The notes beneath the pieces are model-generated. The model worked only from the letters and a program-made list of their open reading frames with translations, ran no database searches and was not told where the DNA came from. From Bondarzewia mesenterica (taxonomy: Eukaryota; Basidiomycota; Agaricomycetes; Russulales; Bondarzewiaceae), in NCBI GenBank assembly GCA_004802705.1, contig SGPL01000003.1, positions 97,389-122,831 of the forward strand: DNA of 25,443 nucleotides. Direction: 5' to 3'. The translations under genes were made by a program, and so were the position numbers. Of this stretch, positions 1 through 10,182 are shown in pieces (within the stretch, counting starts at the first letter, position 1; every line of letters starts with the position of its first letter).

Positions 1-44
1 ANNNGNNNNTACATNCAATCGCACTTACATTCAATCGTCGGAAC

Positions 45-349
45 ATGGCGTCCGCTGCTCCAATCTTGATAGCCTTTCTCCNAGCAGCATTTCACATAAT
101 NATTATTTACGGGCTGCAAGCCAGGCGTTCAACGCGGANNNTAACAAGGGCACAGCAGATGGACGAGAGCACATGCGCGAGTTGCACAAAGGGGACAACT
201 AAGACTAGAGGATCGGGAAGCGGAACTGGACTTCTTTGGATAAGGTGTCAAAGCATGTNAAGGCGTTTCACANTGAACAGTTCAAAGACTCAACCTTTCG
301 AAATGAATCAAATGACGATANTCCACGCACCAAGACCNACTTNAAATAG
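45..349 (+). CDS. Small unidentified protein, reading frame broken by poor sequence
   Basis: I do not recognise the family. An ATG at 45 opens a hydrophobic stretch beginning MASAAPILIAFL. Protein-like sequence then continues in other frames: a segment from about 104 containing LRAASQAFNA and GREHMRELHKGDN, then EDREAELDFF (208-237), then DKVSKHVKAFH and FKDSTFRNESNDD from 239 to a TAG at 347-349. An extra G near 238 would explain the last frame switch, and Ns at 72, 101, 139-141 and elsewhere may hide others. Taken together this looks like one roughly 100-residue gene with an N-terminal hydrophobic segment and a charged C-terminus, damaged by low-quality consensus. It could also be a real pseudogene. 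A single uninterrupted frame from 45 to 395 also exists, but its later part is less protein-like. Confidence 0.35.
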
Positions 350-706
350 GCACAAGTTGTCGACAGGAGGCGAGTGGGACCCAGTGGGTTTGTGAGATGA
401 AGACTTCAAAATGTGGGCNNNGGGTGCAAAAGACATTGAACTTGAGCAAATAACCTGAAAAATTAGATTTTGATCATCAGGTGTGGCTAAATAATATTTG
501 CCTGTCGTCGACATGGGCGGCAGGAAAGAGTGCAGAGCGAGCTTGTATANGTACATGTTGAAAAGAAACTGTAGTGGAACGGACGGTAGTAGAACCCGAA
601 CGCGTGACGCTTAACGCTCAGCCGACACGCCGGCTTCAAACAGNAATTTGAGATCTTGAAGTTNGCAACCGCTCAAGCGCTCATCCACCGACCCCCATCT
701 CATCCC
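350..706. other. Intergenic stretch upstream of the MYND gene
   Basis: I see no supported gene here. It separates the damaged small gene from the MYND-finger gene and presumably holds the promoter and 5' leader of the latter. No clear TATA box is visible. Confidence 0.4.
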
Positions 707-1914
707 ATGGAGCGCACTATCCCTTTTATCCGTCTCACAGACCCCGNNGCCGCAGCCCGCTACTCAAAAGAGACGGCAGAGTATCGTAAGGAGGCAAAGG
801 CTACCCTAGACTCGTTCAAGGTCCTGTGCTCGAATTGCAACAAGGAGCTCCCGAGAAAAGAGGTCAAAAAATGTGCTCGCGTAAGTGTGGTTCCANCTTC
901 TTCTTCTCATTCGATANTCTCATCTGTATGCGCTCNCGTGGCTAGTGCAAAACCACTGCNTATTGCAATCANGAGGTACGTAGTCAATCCATGGCAGTTG
1001 ATATCNGTNATTCATGTTCATTCTGCTGCGGACGACACAGTGCCAGAGAGCCCACTGGTACGCGATAGTCTTGTTTCTGGCTCATTATATCNTGTTTATN
1101 TACCNACAACTGACGAATGNCACGCTCTCAGGCGCGTACACAAACCCTACTGCATCGAGCCCCACGANGGAGACATTGTCATGCGCCTCGCCGAGCGCGC
1201 CTTCGCCGTCTCCTTCCTNACCAACTACCTTGATCAATACGCCATCCTCAGCCTCGATCTCCTCACCAACCCCGACTGCGCCTCCCANACTCTCCTCAAA
1301 TTCACATGCGGCATGATGCCCGCCGACGTNCTTGCTTACCTNCAACGCGTNATGCAAAGCGNCAAGGACAGCCCCTCGCCNTCAGACNCNCAGGAAATGC
1401 GTTTCAGCATCAAGAAGATCGAACGCATNGAGATCGACGAGCTCCCCGNCGCCGTGCACAATGTCTTCCCGACATACCTCAGCAACCTCCGCGAACAACC
1501 TACTTCCCCANCCGATCCTATCCTCGTCGGCATGTACATAACACACGATATNCCNGGTCCCGGACAGGCAAAATGTTCGCTCTCGGTCATCCCGATCAAC
1601 CGCCGTAGGCTCAAGGGGATGAAAAAAAGAAGATTTCACGATCACGCACAAGAGCTCTCTCATGGGCGTGCGGACNTACCCCGCCACTGTTGAAAACCTC
1701 ATCGAGTGAGTTTCGTTTNGGACATCCACAGGATCTGCTTGACGNTTTNGTACANAGGGCTTTCAATAACGAGGTCATGATGGACAAGCAAAATAACTTC
1801 AAGTTACGGGCGGTGAGTCATCCTTCGCAGCACTGGCANCAGCGTTNTGCTCATACACNGCGATCGCAGNTCCTCCGACCATCTGCCAAAGCAAATACCA
1901 CTGATGAAGCTTGA
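707..1914 (+). CDS. MYND-type zinc-finger protein (six exons)
   Basis: Model: 707-880, 946-975, 1041-1057, 1132-1705, 1758-1812 and 1870-1914, about 297 residues. All eight MYND ligands appear once the introns are removed: C41, C44, C56, C59, C65, C69, H77 and C81 (CSNC, KKCARCKT, AYC, C, H-x3-C). MYND fingers bind proline-rich peptides of partner proteins, so a role in protein-protein contact is likely; the partner is unknown. The rest is a roughly 200-residue region I cannot assign. The finger is spread over four exons, two of them only 30 and 17 nt. Exon 4 keeps frame only if one A is removed from the run of seven A at 1622-1628, after which the reading continues as EDFTITHKSSLMGVRTYPATVENLIE. 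I read that extra A as a likely consensus error. The gene converges on HAS1. The last short exon is the least certain part. Confidence 0.72.
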
Positions 1915-2169
1915 TACCCCCTNCTCTTGCGGCTTGTCTCGGTTACTNGTCATGTGTATGAATNTCTGAATATTTAGGATNGTCGTACGAATGATGTANA
2001 GTGCCGAGGTAGTCTTGAACTGTGTAACAAAGTCAACCCGACTTTTCCTGTGCCATTGTCCGCACAAAACAGATCCAGATGTATTGAACTGCGTACTGCG
2101 ATCAAGGATCGTGGACAACGCGTAGACGCAAATGCCGCANCACTATTCCCCTGAATCGACCGTAATCGA

Positions 2170-4130
2170 TCACCGACTCCACTGCTCTCCTGCANNCTTC
2201 TGCTNAGCCNTCTCCCTCCCCTTCCTAAACACCTCCTGATCCACCTTCTTCTGCCCCAACGTCTCCACTCTCCGCTGTTTTTCCCTCTTTGGCCCCCATC
2301 CGCGCTGTCTTGCGTTTTCCACCTCTCCCACCTCCCCCTCCCCCTCATCCNNGTCCTCATCATCTCGCGCTCTCTTCTTCCCGCTNTTCCCAGTCCCCCC
2401 TTTCCCTCCGCCAATGCTCACGTTCACCCGTGGAGGCACCGAGAAACCGAATGCCTTGCCGACTTTGGCAAGGTCGAGCGCGTTAACGTCGAATATCTTT
2501 TTGAGAGAGTAAGACGCGTAGGATTGGAGNTACGACCGATAACCGTCCCGCGCCGATTGGTGCAGGAAATAATTCTTCTGCAACAATTTCTCGAGCTGTC
2601 CATGGTCGAGTCAACAAAGCACAACACCGTCGNCAATNCATGGCGTGCTCACCTGACTCTGCACATTCGCGATCCTGTCNGTCGGGAAACTAAACTCGTT
2701 CAACGGNACCTTNGCCTCCTTCAGATACCTCAAAAATCCAAGCTCGCTCTCCAACAAGAACAGCAGNCTCTTTCCCACTTTCCCCGCACGCGCAGTNCGG
2801 CCCACGCGATGTATGTAATCCCTCGGATCGTCTGGGGGGTCGAATTGCACTATCCAATCTACGCGGGGGATGTCGAGACCGCGCGCGGCGACGTCCGTGC
2901 AGAGGAGGATGCCGGATTGGGCGTTGATGAATTCGAAGAACGTNTTTGTTCGTTTTTGTTGTTTTTGTTTGCCCTNCAGATTGACATTTGTTCGTTCAGC
3001 ANGCCAAAATCAAGTCCCGATAAAATAGACAAGGCAAACGAAAGACGTACGTGTAAATCGAGNACAGGNACATCGATGTAATTCAGNANNTCAGCGTGGT
3101 ATTTGACCGAATTACAGCTGGAGAAGAAAACNATGACTTTCTTCTTCAGNTTTTTTTTCAGGAAGGTGAATANGAGGAGGAACCGCCGGTCAGACGGACA
3201 GACNACGTATCCTTGCGAGAGNGTNGATACTGTGCTGGTAGCTTCTTCCCTGTCGACGTCGATGTAGAGAGGCCCCGGCCGNAGTGATATTCGCGCCAAN
3301 TCTTGAACTTTGGTCGTTTGCGTTGCTGANAAGAGCATGGATTGNCGGTTTTCTANATGAAGGATNNNATTGAGCCGACTNGCGTGNNANATGTTNGGTG
3401 AAATCATACCATTTGGTAGGATGGANATAATTCTCTTCATCTGCTCTTCNAAACCAATCTCCAATATCCGGTCGGCCTCGTCNATGACCAANGCTTTGAG
3501 ATTACGGAAGACAAANCCCTTCGTGTCCTATTCCTAGAGTTCAGAGAAAAGAAGACGAAGACAATGATAGNTNGTCAAGTCACACACCTCGAGATGATCC
3601 AGTAATCTCCCAGGGGTCGCTACGATGAGATTGACNCCCTTCACCAANTTNTCTGCCTCCGCNCTCCNATTCGCTCCTCCAATNAAGATACCAAACGTCT
3701 GNGAATGATGTGCCATCAAATCTTTTGCGACGCCAAATATTTGCAGAGCGAGTTCTCGTGTAGGAGAGACGATGACGACCCCCGTGCCTGTTTGCAAACA
3801 CNGCATCAGCCAGCACTCCTGAGCCTNCCACGCGTCGAGATAGGACGCACCATTTCTTGGCTTGAACTTCATCCGATGCANCAGCTCAACCGCCGGTATC
3901 AAAAAAGCCAATGTCTTCCCTGAACCCGTTCTCGCAGCGCCTAAGACNTCCTTCCCAGCTAATAGCGGCGGAATCGACTTGGCCTGCACCGGAGTCATCG
4001 TAGAGAATCCCATTTCTGCGAGAGCTTGTGTTGTGGGCTCCGAGAGNTCTAGAGTAGAGAAAGGTTCACGGCCTGAGACNTCTGATTGGGTGGGGACCGC
4101 GGAGGGTATGGCAGTGCCGTCGACGCTCAT
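2170..4130 (-). CDS. HAS1: DEAD-box RNA helicase Has1, ribosome biogenesis
   Basis: Model: complement of 2170-2595, 2653-2973, 3051-3352, 3410-3527, 3588-3787 and 3851-4130; 548 residues, with frame kept at every junction. Has1 is a nucleolar ATP-dependent RNA helicase needed for both 40S and 60S subunit maturation. Visible motifs: Q motif with F24 and Q49, Walker A ARTGSGKT (66-73), PTREL (about 102), TPGR (151-154), DEAD (176-179), SAT (about 207), ARGLD (330) and HRVGRT (355-360; the last R is an N). The block [21 protein letters not shown] and the C-terminal [21 protein letters not shown] region are typical of Has1 rather than other DEAD-box families. The tail is lysine- and glutamate-rich with KKRARDDED. 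The start at 4130 is preceded by CAAA, a good fungal context; an upstream in-frame ATG at 4184 would add 18 unlikely residues. The first intron (3788-3850, 63 nt) is a multiple of three. Confidence 0.93.
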
Positions 4131-4631
4131 TTTGGAGGAGATTGACAAAGATGCTCCTANGATATTAAAATATAAAGGTATCACTTTTTAGCGAATTCAA
4201 GATCAAAAGCTCGAGAGAAGATTGCGTCTCNTGCACCGACTAGGAATTGGATCTGAAGCTGAAGCTTGTCGGAAGCACCCTTACTTTTTGCTTACACATC
4301 GTTTCACACGATTTGATACCCTGACAGGCAGGAATTGTCAGTGGCAGGGCTGAAAGCGGTCGGTGCTGGTCAGTGGTCAAGCGGTCACCGGTCAAGCTCA
4401 AGACAGGCTGAAAACTATCATGATAAAAAAAAGAATGATACGTATCCAAGACTNATTTAATTAAATGAGTTTCAAGACTTCCTGGAACAAGCATCGGCCT
4501 TGCACATAATTTGTCACGGAAAAAAAAAGTATCAATAGGTATTTAAGTGAAGCTTTTGCAGAGGTTGTTTGACTCTACACGAACATACATAATACATACA
4601 CCATCTAAATCTTCGTCAACAGCATGCATAT
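4131..4631. other. Intergenic region between HAS1 and the dehydrogenase
   Basis: No gene is supported. It contains four GGTCA pentamers in 4369-4394 and an AT-rich 20-bp palindrome at 4451-4470 (one arm base is N). Both HAS1 and the dehydrogenase lie on the minus strand, so this holds the HAS1 promoter and the dehydrogenase 3' end. Confidence 0.4.
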
Positions 4632-5996
4632 TCAGCGCCCCACTCCGCCGTTTTCCTGCACAAAGCCAAGGTTAGACCCAACATCCTCCCATGCATCTAT
4701 CACTTTTGCGATTCGCCCGATCTTAGCTTTCACATCGCTCATAGCGTCCTCGCCCAGGAACAACCACAGCGGCCACTCTACCCCATCTTCGCCCTGGTCC
4801 TTGACTAAATTGACCCGGCCTTCACCTTTGACAATGTCCACGACGACGTCCATTCCCCTCATGGGATCTCCCTGGTCCGACTTGGTCACGAGTGTCTTAA
4901 CCCTTTTCTCCATTTCTTCCCTTGTGGCGGCCCAGTCCGGGATTGGAGGGCCGATGATGGAAGGGGGGTAGATTCCTGGGGTTTTAAAGGATCCTGGGGC
5001 TACTATGAGCACACGGATGTTGAAAGGTCGCAATTCGGCCGCCAGGGTTTCCCCATAAGCTGAAAGTGAAAATGCGTGTGGTGAGCGAGGGTGAAGGTCC
5101 CCCGCGTCTTGATCAACAAATAAAAGCGCACGTACAATGAACTGCTGCTTTCGATGCGGCATAGAGACCTGCAAGTTGTTGGGTCAGCTGATTACTCATG
5201 CGTCTGAATTAAAGCCACGGTCATCTGGACTCACCAATACCCTGCAAATGGGACGCGATCCGAAATCAGCATAGTTATTAGATATGGAAGACAAAAATGT
5301 GTCATGTTTTCATTCATGGACAAACCGGTACTCACAGCGAACTCATTACGCCATGCAGAACGGCTGCCAATGATGACAATAGTGCCATTTTTCTGCTCTC
5401 GCAAGTGTGGCAAGACAGCGTTCGTGACGTTCATTACTCCGAAAAAATTCGTCTGCAACTGCTGCATCATACCCTCGTATCTGTTTGGTTAGAACGTGGT
5501 TCATTCAATGCCCACAAGAACATTAGTTAGCGAGCCGCTTTTCGCCGGAGCCGAGACAAAAAAAAAATATCATGACAAACTCAAACTCACCCGCCCTCCT
5601 CAGTGATGGCTAGGAGGCCCGTTCCAGCGTTGTTCACGAGCACATCTACTGGACCCCACTGCTGCACCGCTGAATCAATTTTCTGCTTTATCTGCGCGTA
5701 TGATTCCGTGACATCCAAGTCTAGCACGTTGACATGTGATTTTTCCGCGTCCGAAAATATATCTGATAATTTAGAGGGGGTGCGGACGGCAGCAATGACA
5801 CGGTCTCCCCGTGCAAGGACACGCTGGGTAAGAGCAAGTCCTAGCCCGGACGAAGCGCCTTGCAGATGCGAACAAGAGATGAGTAGAGAAGCGCAAACCA
5901 TTTCGAGCAGTCAGAAAGGTTGAATGTCACATAGTTGTCATCAACAGCCTGTAGAGACGTACCAGTTATCAACCACAACTTCGAAGAGTTGCCCAT
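4632..5996 (-). CDS. Classical short-chain dehydrogenase/reductase (six exons)
   Basis: Model: complement of 4632-5059, 5136-5168, 5235-5241, 5336-5480, 5591-5858 and 5963-5996; exactly 304 residues plus stop. The Rossmann nucleotide-binding motif TGASSGLG spans residues 11-18, NNAG 87-90, and the catalytic pair is Y154-x3-K158 in LYAASKAAV, with serine at 140 or 142. This is the classical SDR arrangement for NAD(P)-dependent oxidation or reduction of a carbonyl or hydroxyl. R37 in AAVR suggests NADP, an inference. The substrate is unknown. The first exon encodes only MGNSSKLWLIT plus one base, and its join rebuilds the TGxxxGxG motif, which fixes the start. Exon 4 is a 7-nt microexon just before the catalytic tyrosine. 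A TATATA lies 38 nt upstream of the start. Confidence 0.9.
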
Positions 5997-6033
5997 GGCA
6001 AGTATGTGCGGCAATGGATCTCCTACACTTGTC

Positions 6034-6039
6034 TATATA
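6034..6039 (-). promoter_or_regulatory. TATA box of the dehydrogenase gene
   Basis: TATATA on the minus strand, 38 nt upstream of the ATG at 5996. A plausible core promoter, though the short distance means a very short leader. Confidence 0.4.
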
Positions 6040-6954
6040 CACGACCTTCTCGAAGGCAAAGGCTGAGAGCAGACAAGTCACTGGAAAGAGGACAGTAACG
6101 CAGCAGAAATAAGGACTCGACTCGGTTATCGATTGCTCTTGTTTTGAGTCGACGTTTGTGTGAGAATTGAAACCGAGTCAACCTTAGTGTCTTTCAAACA
6201 AATTAGCGCTGGGCACTGCTAGGCACCCAGCATCGGTCAGCAAAAAGAAAATACAGAGTTCTTAGAGATCATACCACCTGAATTCTGAGTGAAAAAACAT
6301 GTACCTACACTACTTGCTTGGTATGTTCGCTAGTTAATTACTGGCTAATAAGTATTCACTTATACAAATAAAGTAGTAAAGAAATCCAGTTATAATGCTA
6401 TCAGCAAATCTAAAGTTCGTTCTGACGCCCACAGCGACAGGATTAGCACTCTGTGAGGGTCCGAGGAAGCCTACATAATGACTTCGTCGGTGTTTCCGCT
6501 GCCTCCGTTCACTACTGCATGCTCTGAACGCCCATACCCCTCTGATTCTCGGATGAAGGCGCCCGACAAACTGCTACGCCAGACTGATTTCCCACACGTT
6601 GATATCGTTCTATATCTTTTGAGCATTGATTATACGGTCTGGCTCATGCCGGTCTTTGGTGTGCTCAGGATATATGCATAGAGCTACGGTTTATCGGTGC
6701 GTTACTTCTTTTGGTGCATTCTTGATTTTATTGAGTGGGCACATTCTGCAGGCCATCGCAAGTATGTTGCTACAAACATCCAATTCTCTAAACCTGGGAT
6801 CTGACTGCTTCATCTCAGATGTGAACTCCTCGGCCAGCATCAGTCACGGACTAAGTACTTATCTTTGAAGTTTCGGCATTTCGCGCCTGGCGATTGGCAA
6901 GGCGCTACTATAAGCTCACGTTCCTTCATCAGACTGCTTCTCATCTAATACATC
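6040..6954. other. Long intergenic region
   Basis: No gene is supported. Short open frames at 6478-6681 and 6626-6868 have no recognisable features. The right end holds the promoter of the S33 gene: TATAAG at 6909-6914, about 41 nt before its ATG, followed by a pyrimidine-rich leader. Confidence 0.4.
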
Positions 6955-7929
6955 ATGCCAGAAACTACGGGACTCATCGGCTTCAGCTACCACAACGAGC
7001 TCTTTCAGACCTAGTATAAGGTCGTCGGAGATTTAGAATCTGGCACGCGACCTCTCATCGTACTCCACGGTGGCCCAGGCATGCCATACCCCTTCCTCGT
7101 CCCCCACGCCGATCTCTCTATCTCTCACGGCATACCTGTCGTCTTTTATGATCAAATAGGTTGTGGGCGGTCGACACATCTACCTGAAAAATCCAAGGAA
7201 TTCTGGACGGTTGACTTCTTCAAGGACGAACTCGACAATTTGCTCGCACATCTCGGTGTTGCAGGGGAGTTTGACCTGTTCGGGCATTCGTGGGGAGGCA
7301 TGCTAGCGGCCGAATATGCTGCGACACGCCAACCTCGGGGTCTCAGACGCCTTGTTCTCGCCGATACTCCGGCCTCGATGGAGCTCTGGGAAGCCGCCGC
7401 CGAGAAACTGCTTGCGCGCTTTCCGAGTGAATTAAGGGATATGCTGAAGAGACATGAGCGGGAGGGAACGACAGACGCTGAGGAGTATCAGGAGGGTGTG
7501 ATGAAATTTTATCGGAAGCATGTCTGCAAAGTCGATCCCTGGCCGCAAGAAATAATTGAGGCGATTGAGGAGAGTGAGAGGGACGAGACTGTTTATCACG
7601 CCATGTAAGTGGTTCATGCAAATTCTTTACATTTCAAGTGTTCCCTTCGTCTCAACTGCTTTTTTGACACTCGTAGGTGGGGCCCATCCGAGTTCTATGT
7701 GACCGGATCGCTCAAGAAGTGGTCCATCATTGATCAAATCCATACCATCAGTTACCCGACTCTCCTCATCAATGGCGCAGAGGATGAAGCGCAGGATGAG
7801 TCTGTGACGCCTTTTGTACGGAAACTTCCGAAAGTGAAGTGGGTGCAATTTGCGGGTAGCAGTCATACGCCGTTCTATGAGGAGAAGGAGAGGTATATCA
7901 CAGTTGTAGACCAGTTCCTGACGTCGTGA
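6955..7929 (+). pseudogene. S33 proline-iminopeptidase-like hydrolase, interrupted by an early TAG
   Basis: Exons 6955-7604 and 7677-7929 (72-nt intron) give 301 in-frame codons including the terminal stop, with a TAG at codon 20 (7012-7014). The paralogue at 13232-14212 has Trp at this position (HTWYKLVGDL against QT-stop-YKVVGDL), so TGG to TAG is the simplest reading. All else looks intact: oxyanion-hole HGGPG (38-42), YDQIGCGRS, nucleophile GHSWGG with Ser112, acid in GAEDEAQD and catalytic His in SSHTPFYEE. Family members release N-terminal proline or hydrolyse amino-acid amides. No GT dinucleotide lies between the ATG and the TAG, so no canonical intron can begin there and remove the stop. 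Starting at the next good ATG (7081) would lose HGGPG. This may be a recent pseudogene, an allele, stop readthrough or a sequencing error. Confidence 0.8.
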
Positions 7930-8243
7930 ATCAAACACCTGTGACCATCGTGCGGCCGCCCGCCAAACTTTGACAATCTTCAGAAGTACCTCTTTGGGTT
8001 TTCCCAACGCCGTTTTGAGCAGAGGGAATCTTTGGCCCGACACGGTCAGAAAGGAATATACAATTGGGCATGCTCTACGAGCTCTAGTTATCCATGCCAA
8101 CCTCAATATCCAACCCCAAAATTGACTACCATGCCAGTCATCTATAAAGGATGCCATTCCGAACTGCAGCAGGGTGTATATGTCAACCAATGCCCAAGGA
8201 TTGGAAAATCTGAAGGTGCTTACCCAAACCAAACATGATTGAT
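7930..8243. other. Intergenic region, convergent 3' ends
   Basis: The S33 gene (+) and the small secreted-peptide gene (-) converge here. I see no further gene. A long minus-strand open frame crosses it (7627-8247), but it is the antisense of the S33 second exon. Confidence 0.4.
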
Positions 8244-8488
8244 TCAAGCCAAGTCAATGCCGCGGCGGATGCCACCCAACAGTATCACCGCATCGTCCTC
8301 GTCTGCACGTACGACAAGGTCTCCTTTGAAAGCGACGGCGATGCCATCGACGGGTAAAATCTACATCAGCTTTGGAATGAGTTTCATGCTGAAAGAGACT
8401 GACCAGAACGAGCGACAGGGCCGATTGCAGTAGCCATGGACGCCACGATGAACGTCGAGACAGAAAGAAGAATCATAGAAAGGCGCAT
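8244..8488 (-). CDS. Small secreted peptide, 54 residues (two exons)
   Basis: No family recognised. Exon 1 (8404-8488) encodes a clear signal peptide: MRLS, a hydrophobic core ILLSVSTFIVASM, and a probable cleavage site after ATA (residue 21). The donor GTCAGT follows. The best-fitting acceptor is AAG ending at 8324 (80-nt intron with a CTGAT branch-like site 40 nt upstream), giving exon 2 8244-8323. The mature peptide would be about 33 residues, without cysteine: acidic in the middle (VRADEDDAV), then hydrophobic, with a dibasic IRR before GIDLA. An alternative TAG acceptor gives an arginine-rich tail that looks less protein-like. A TATAAAAG and a poly(A) tract sit directly upstream, so it is probably strongly transcribed. 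It lies beside S33 and UstYa-like genes; whether it is a precursor peptide, an effector or neither cannot be told. Confidence 0.5.
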
Positions 8489-8557
8489 TGTGGTTTGAAG
8501 TATGGTATCGGTGGTGTTGCTAATGCCACTTGCAGAATGGTCGCATGGGGCAGAGGG

Positions 8558-8590
8558 CTTTTATACTGCTGAGAGGAAACTTTTTTTTTT
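8558..8590 (-). promoter_or_regulatory. Core promoter of the small secreted-peptide gene
   Basis: On the minus strand, a run of ten A (8581-8590) precedes a consensus TATAAAAG (8558-8565), 70 nt upstream of the ATG at 8488. A start site about 30 nt below the TATA box would leave a roughly 40-nt leader. Poly(dA:dT) plus TATA is typical of highly expressed or inducible fungal genes. Confidence 0.6.
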
Positions 8591-9214
8591 CGTATCATCC
8601 AGATCATCTTGCATGCACTGGACAATACTTATCTGGTTGTCACAGGGTGACTCTGGGAGATTGACGGAGCTCTGATGTGAATGAGTCGAATAAGATCACA
8701 TCGCTCAGAAGCACTCACCTGGGTCGTAACACAGCATCTTGAACGCTCTTGATATCACAATCCCAGGCCGCGCAGCAATGTAGTCATTAGCGCTGAGCAG
8801 TCATGATGATGCACCGATGCACTTCCATACCATTGCCGGGATTTGCATCCCTGTTGCGTACATAGTGGAAGACAAACAATGATGGGAGCAGTCTCGCCTT
8901 CTAAAGCTGTACATTTTCTGCTCGTCGAAGACATGTCCTGATGACGCTCACATGTCACAAAGGCGCTCATCAGAGTTCGTCTTCTCAGCAATATGTGGAA
9001 CTTAAAATCTAGGATGTTTCGCGTTTGGGTCCCACGAAGTCTGACAGCATCGATAGTAAACTTAGAACGTTAAAAGTATATCTTATAGTATGATGCGAGC
9101 GCTCGCATGACAAGATCAGAAACCAACTGTTATGGAAGATGACTGCGGTATCCAGATTCGCCATATCTACGCAAATTCGCCACATCCACAACGCACCGCC
9201 AATTTCTGCCTGTG
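8591..9214. other. Intergenic region
   Basis: No gene is supported. Open frames on the minus strand (8755-8991, 9009-9218) have no recognisable features and no splice-consistent extension. Confidence 0.35.
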
Positions 9215-10182
9215 TCATATTGTCGAATGCTGTGTTATAAAGATGGCTAGAATTCGGTCAATGCTGAATATCATGACACAGAGGAAGACCTGCTTACCAG
9301 GGTTAGGATCTTCCTTGTTTTGCCACCATTGCAGATTGCAGTCGTCTCCCTGGCTGATAGATGAGCAGGCCAATTCAAAAGTTAATACCTGTTCACTGGC
9401 ACAGGAAAACTTGCGGTGCCATGACGTATTGTTCTCGGGGGAAAGACGGATATCTGCAACTTTCGAAACTGGCGGAGGACGCGTTCGGTAAGAGAGGGTG
9501 CGGACATTAAGCGGAGTTGACGCATTGAGACGATGGAGCGACAGAGTCTCCCCAATCTCCCCCTTTTCCCCTTGGCCTGGGAGTATGGGAGATTTGGTAA
9601 TCGAAGAGGGTAATAGCACCCGCAGTTCGCAGGTCTCCATCCCAAAGTCGATGGCTCTGAATTGGATAATGGTAGAAATCTGCAAACTGTTTCAGAACAC
9701 AAAGAACAAGTGAACTGCATCACAAAAAACCTGCACACCGTCCTGTTCACGAGCACTCTTCCATACTCTGGCGAAATCGTCCCGGCATGGCTCATGTATC
9801 TCCTCTGCTCGTTATCAAACACTTTGGACTCCTCGGCTTGATCTACCTGGGAGAGAAGGATGGGGTAGTTGTCGAACTGCTTGGCAACGGGTGGTGAAGG
9901 GCGTCGAACGTTCTCCAACCCAATGAATTGGGACGGCCGTCGGAGATGTTGAATATCTTCTCTAGTAAGCGAAGACGACAAGAGCGAAGGAGAAGGGGTG
10001 GTATTGGACTTAAATGTGAGAGCAATGTTTACGAGCGTGCATAGAAAGCAGATAAGGACGCAGAAACGAAGGTAGACGGGCCTTGCAGTCGCAAGAGGAG
10101 GATGCTTGTCATCGGAATCGAAAATGTGCTCATCTACACCATCCGACGAGGAAGGCAAAAGTCGGTAACTTTGGACGGGCAT
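9215..10182 (-). CDS. Conserved fungal single-pass membrane protein of unknown function
   Basis: Model: complement of 9215-9246, 9298-9679 and 9739-10182; 285 residues, with 51- and 59-nt introns. The N-terminus is short and acidic (DGVDEHIFDSDDKHPP), followed by one membrane segment at about 37-57 (VYLRFCVLICFLCTLVNIALTF) and a long lumenal or extracellular part with NTT, NRT, NNT and NAS glycosylation sequons: a type II topology. Conserved-looking blocks are RRPSQFIGLENVRRPSPPV, QFDNYPILLSQVDQ, WHRKFSCASEQVLTFELACS, and the end QWWQNKEDPNP-AIFITQHSTI. I recognise this as a family of uncharacterised agaricomycete proteins by its sequence character, but know no function. The start at 10182 (MPVQSYRLLP) is preferred to an ATG four codons upstream. 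Confidence 0.75.

Noticed and set aside
6209..6232. Inverted repeat GCTGGG..CCCAGC
   Set aside because: Only a six-base stem in an otherwise featureless region; expected by chance.
7627..8247. A 206-codon minus-strand frame
   Set aside because: It is antisense to the conserved second exon of the S33 gene, has no recognisable domain, and overlaps the better-supported small secreted-peptide gene.
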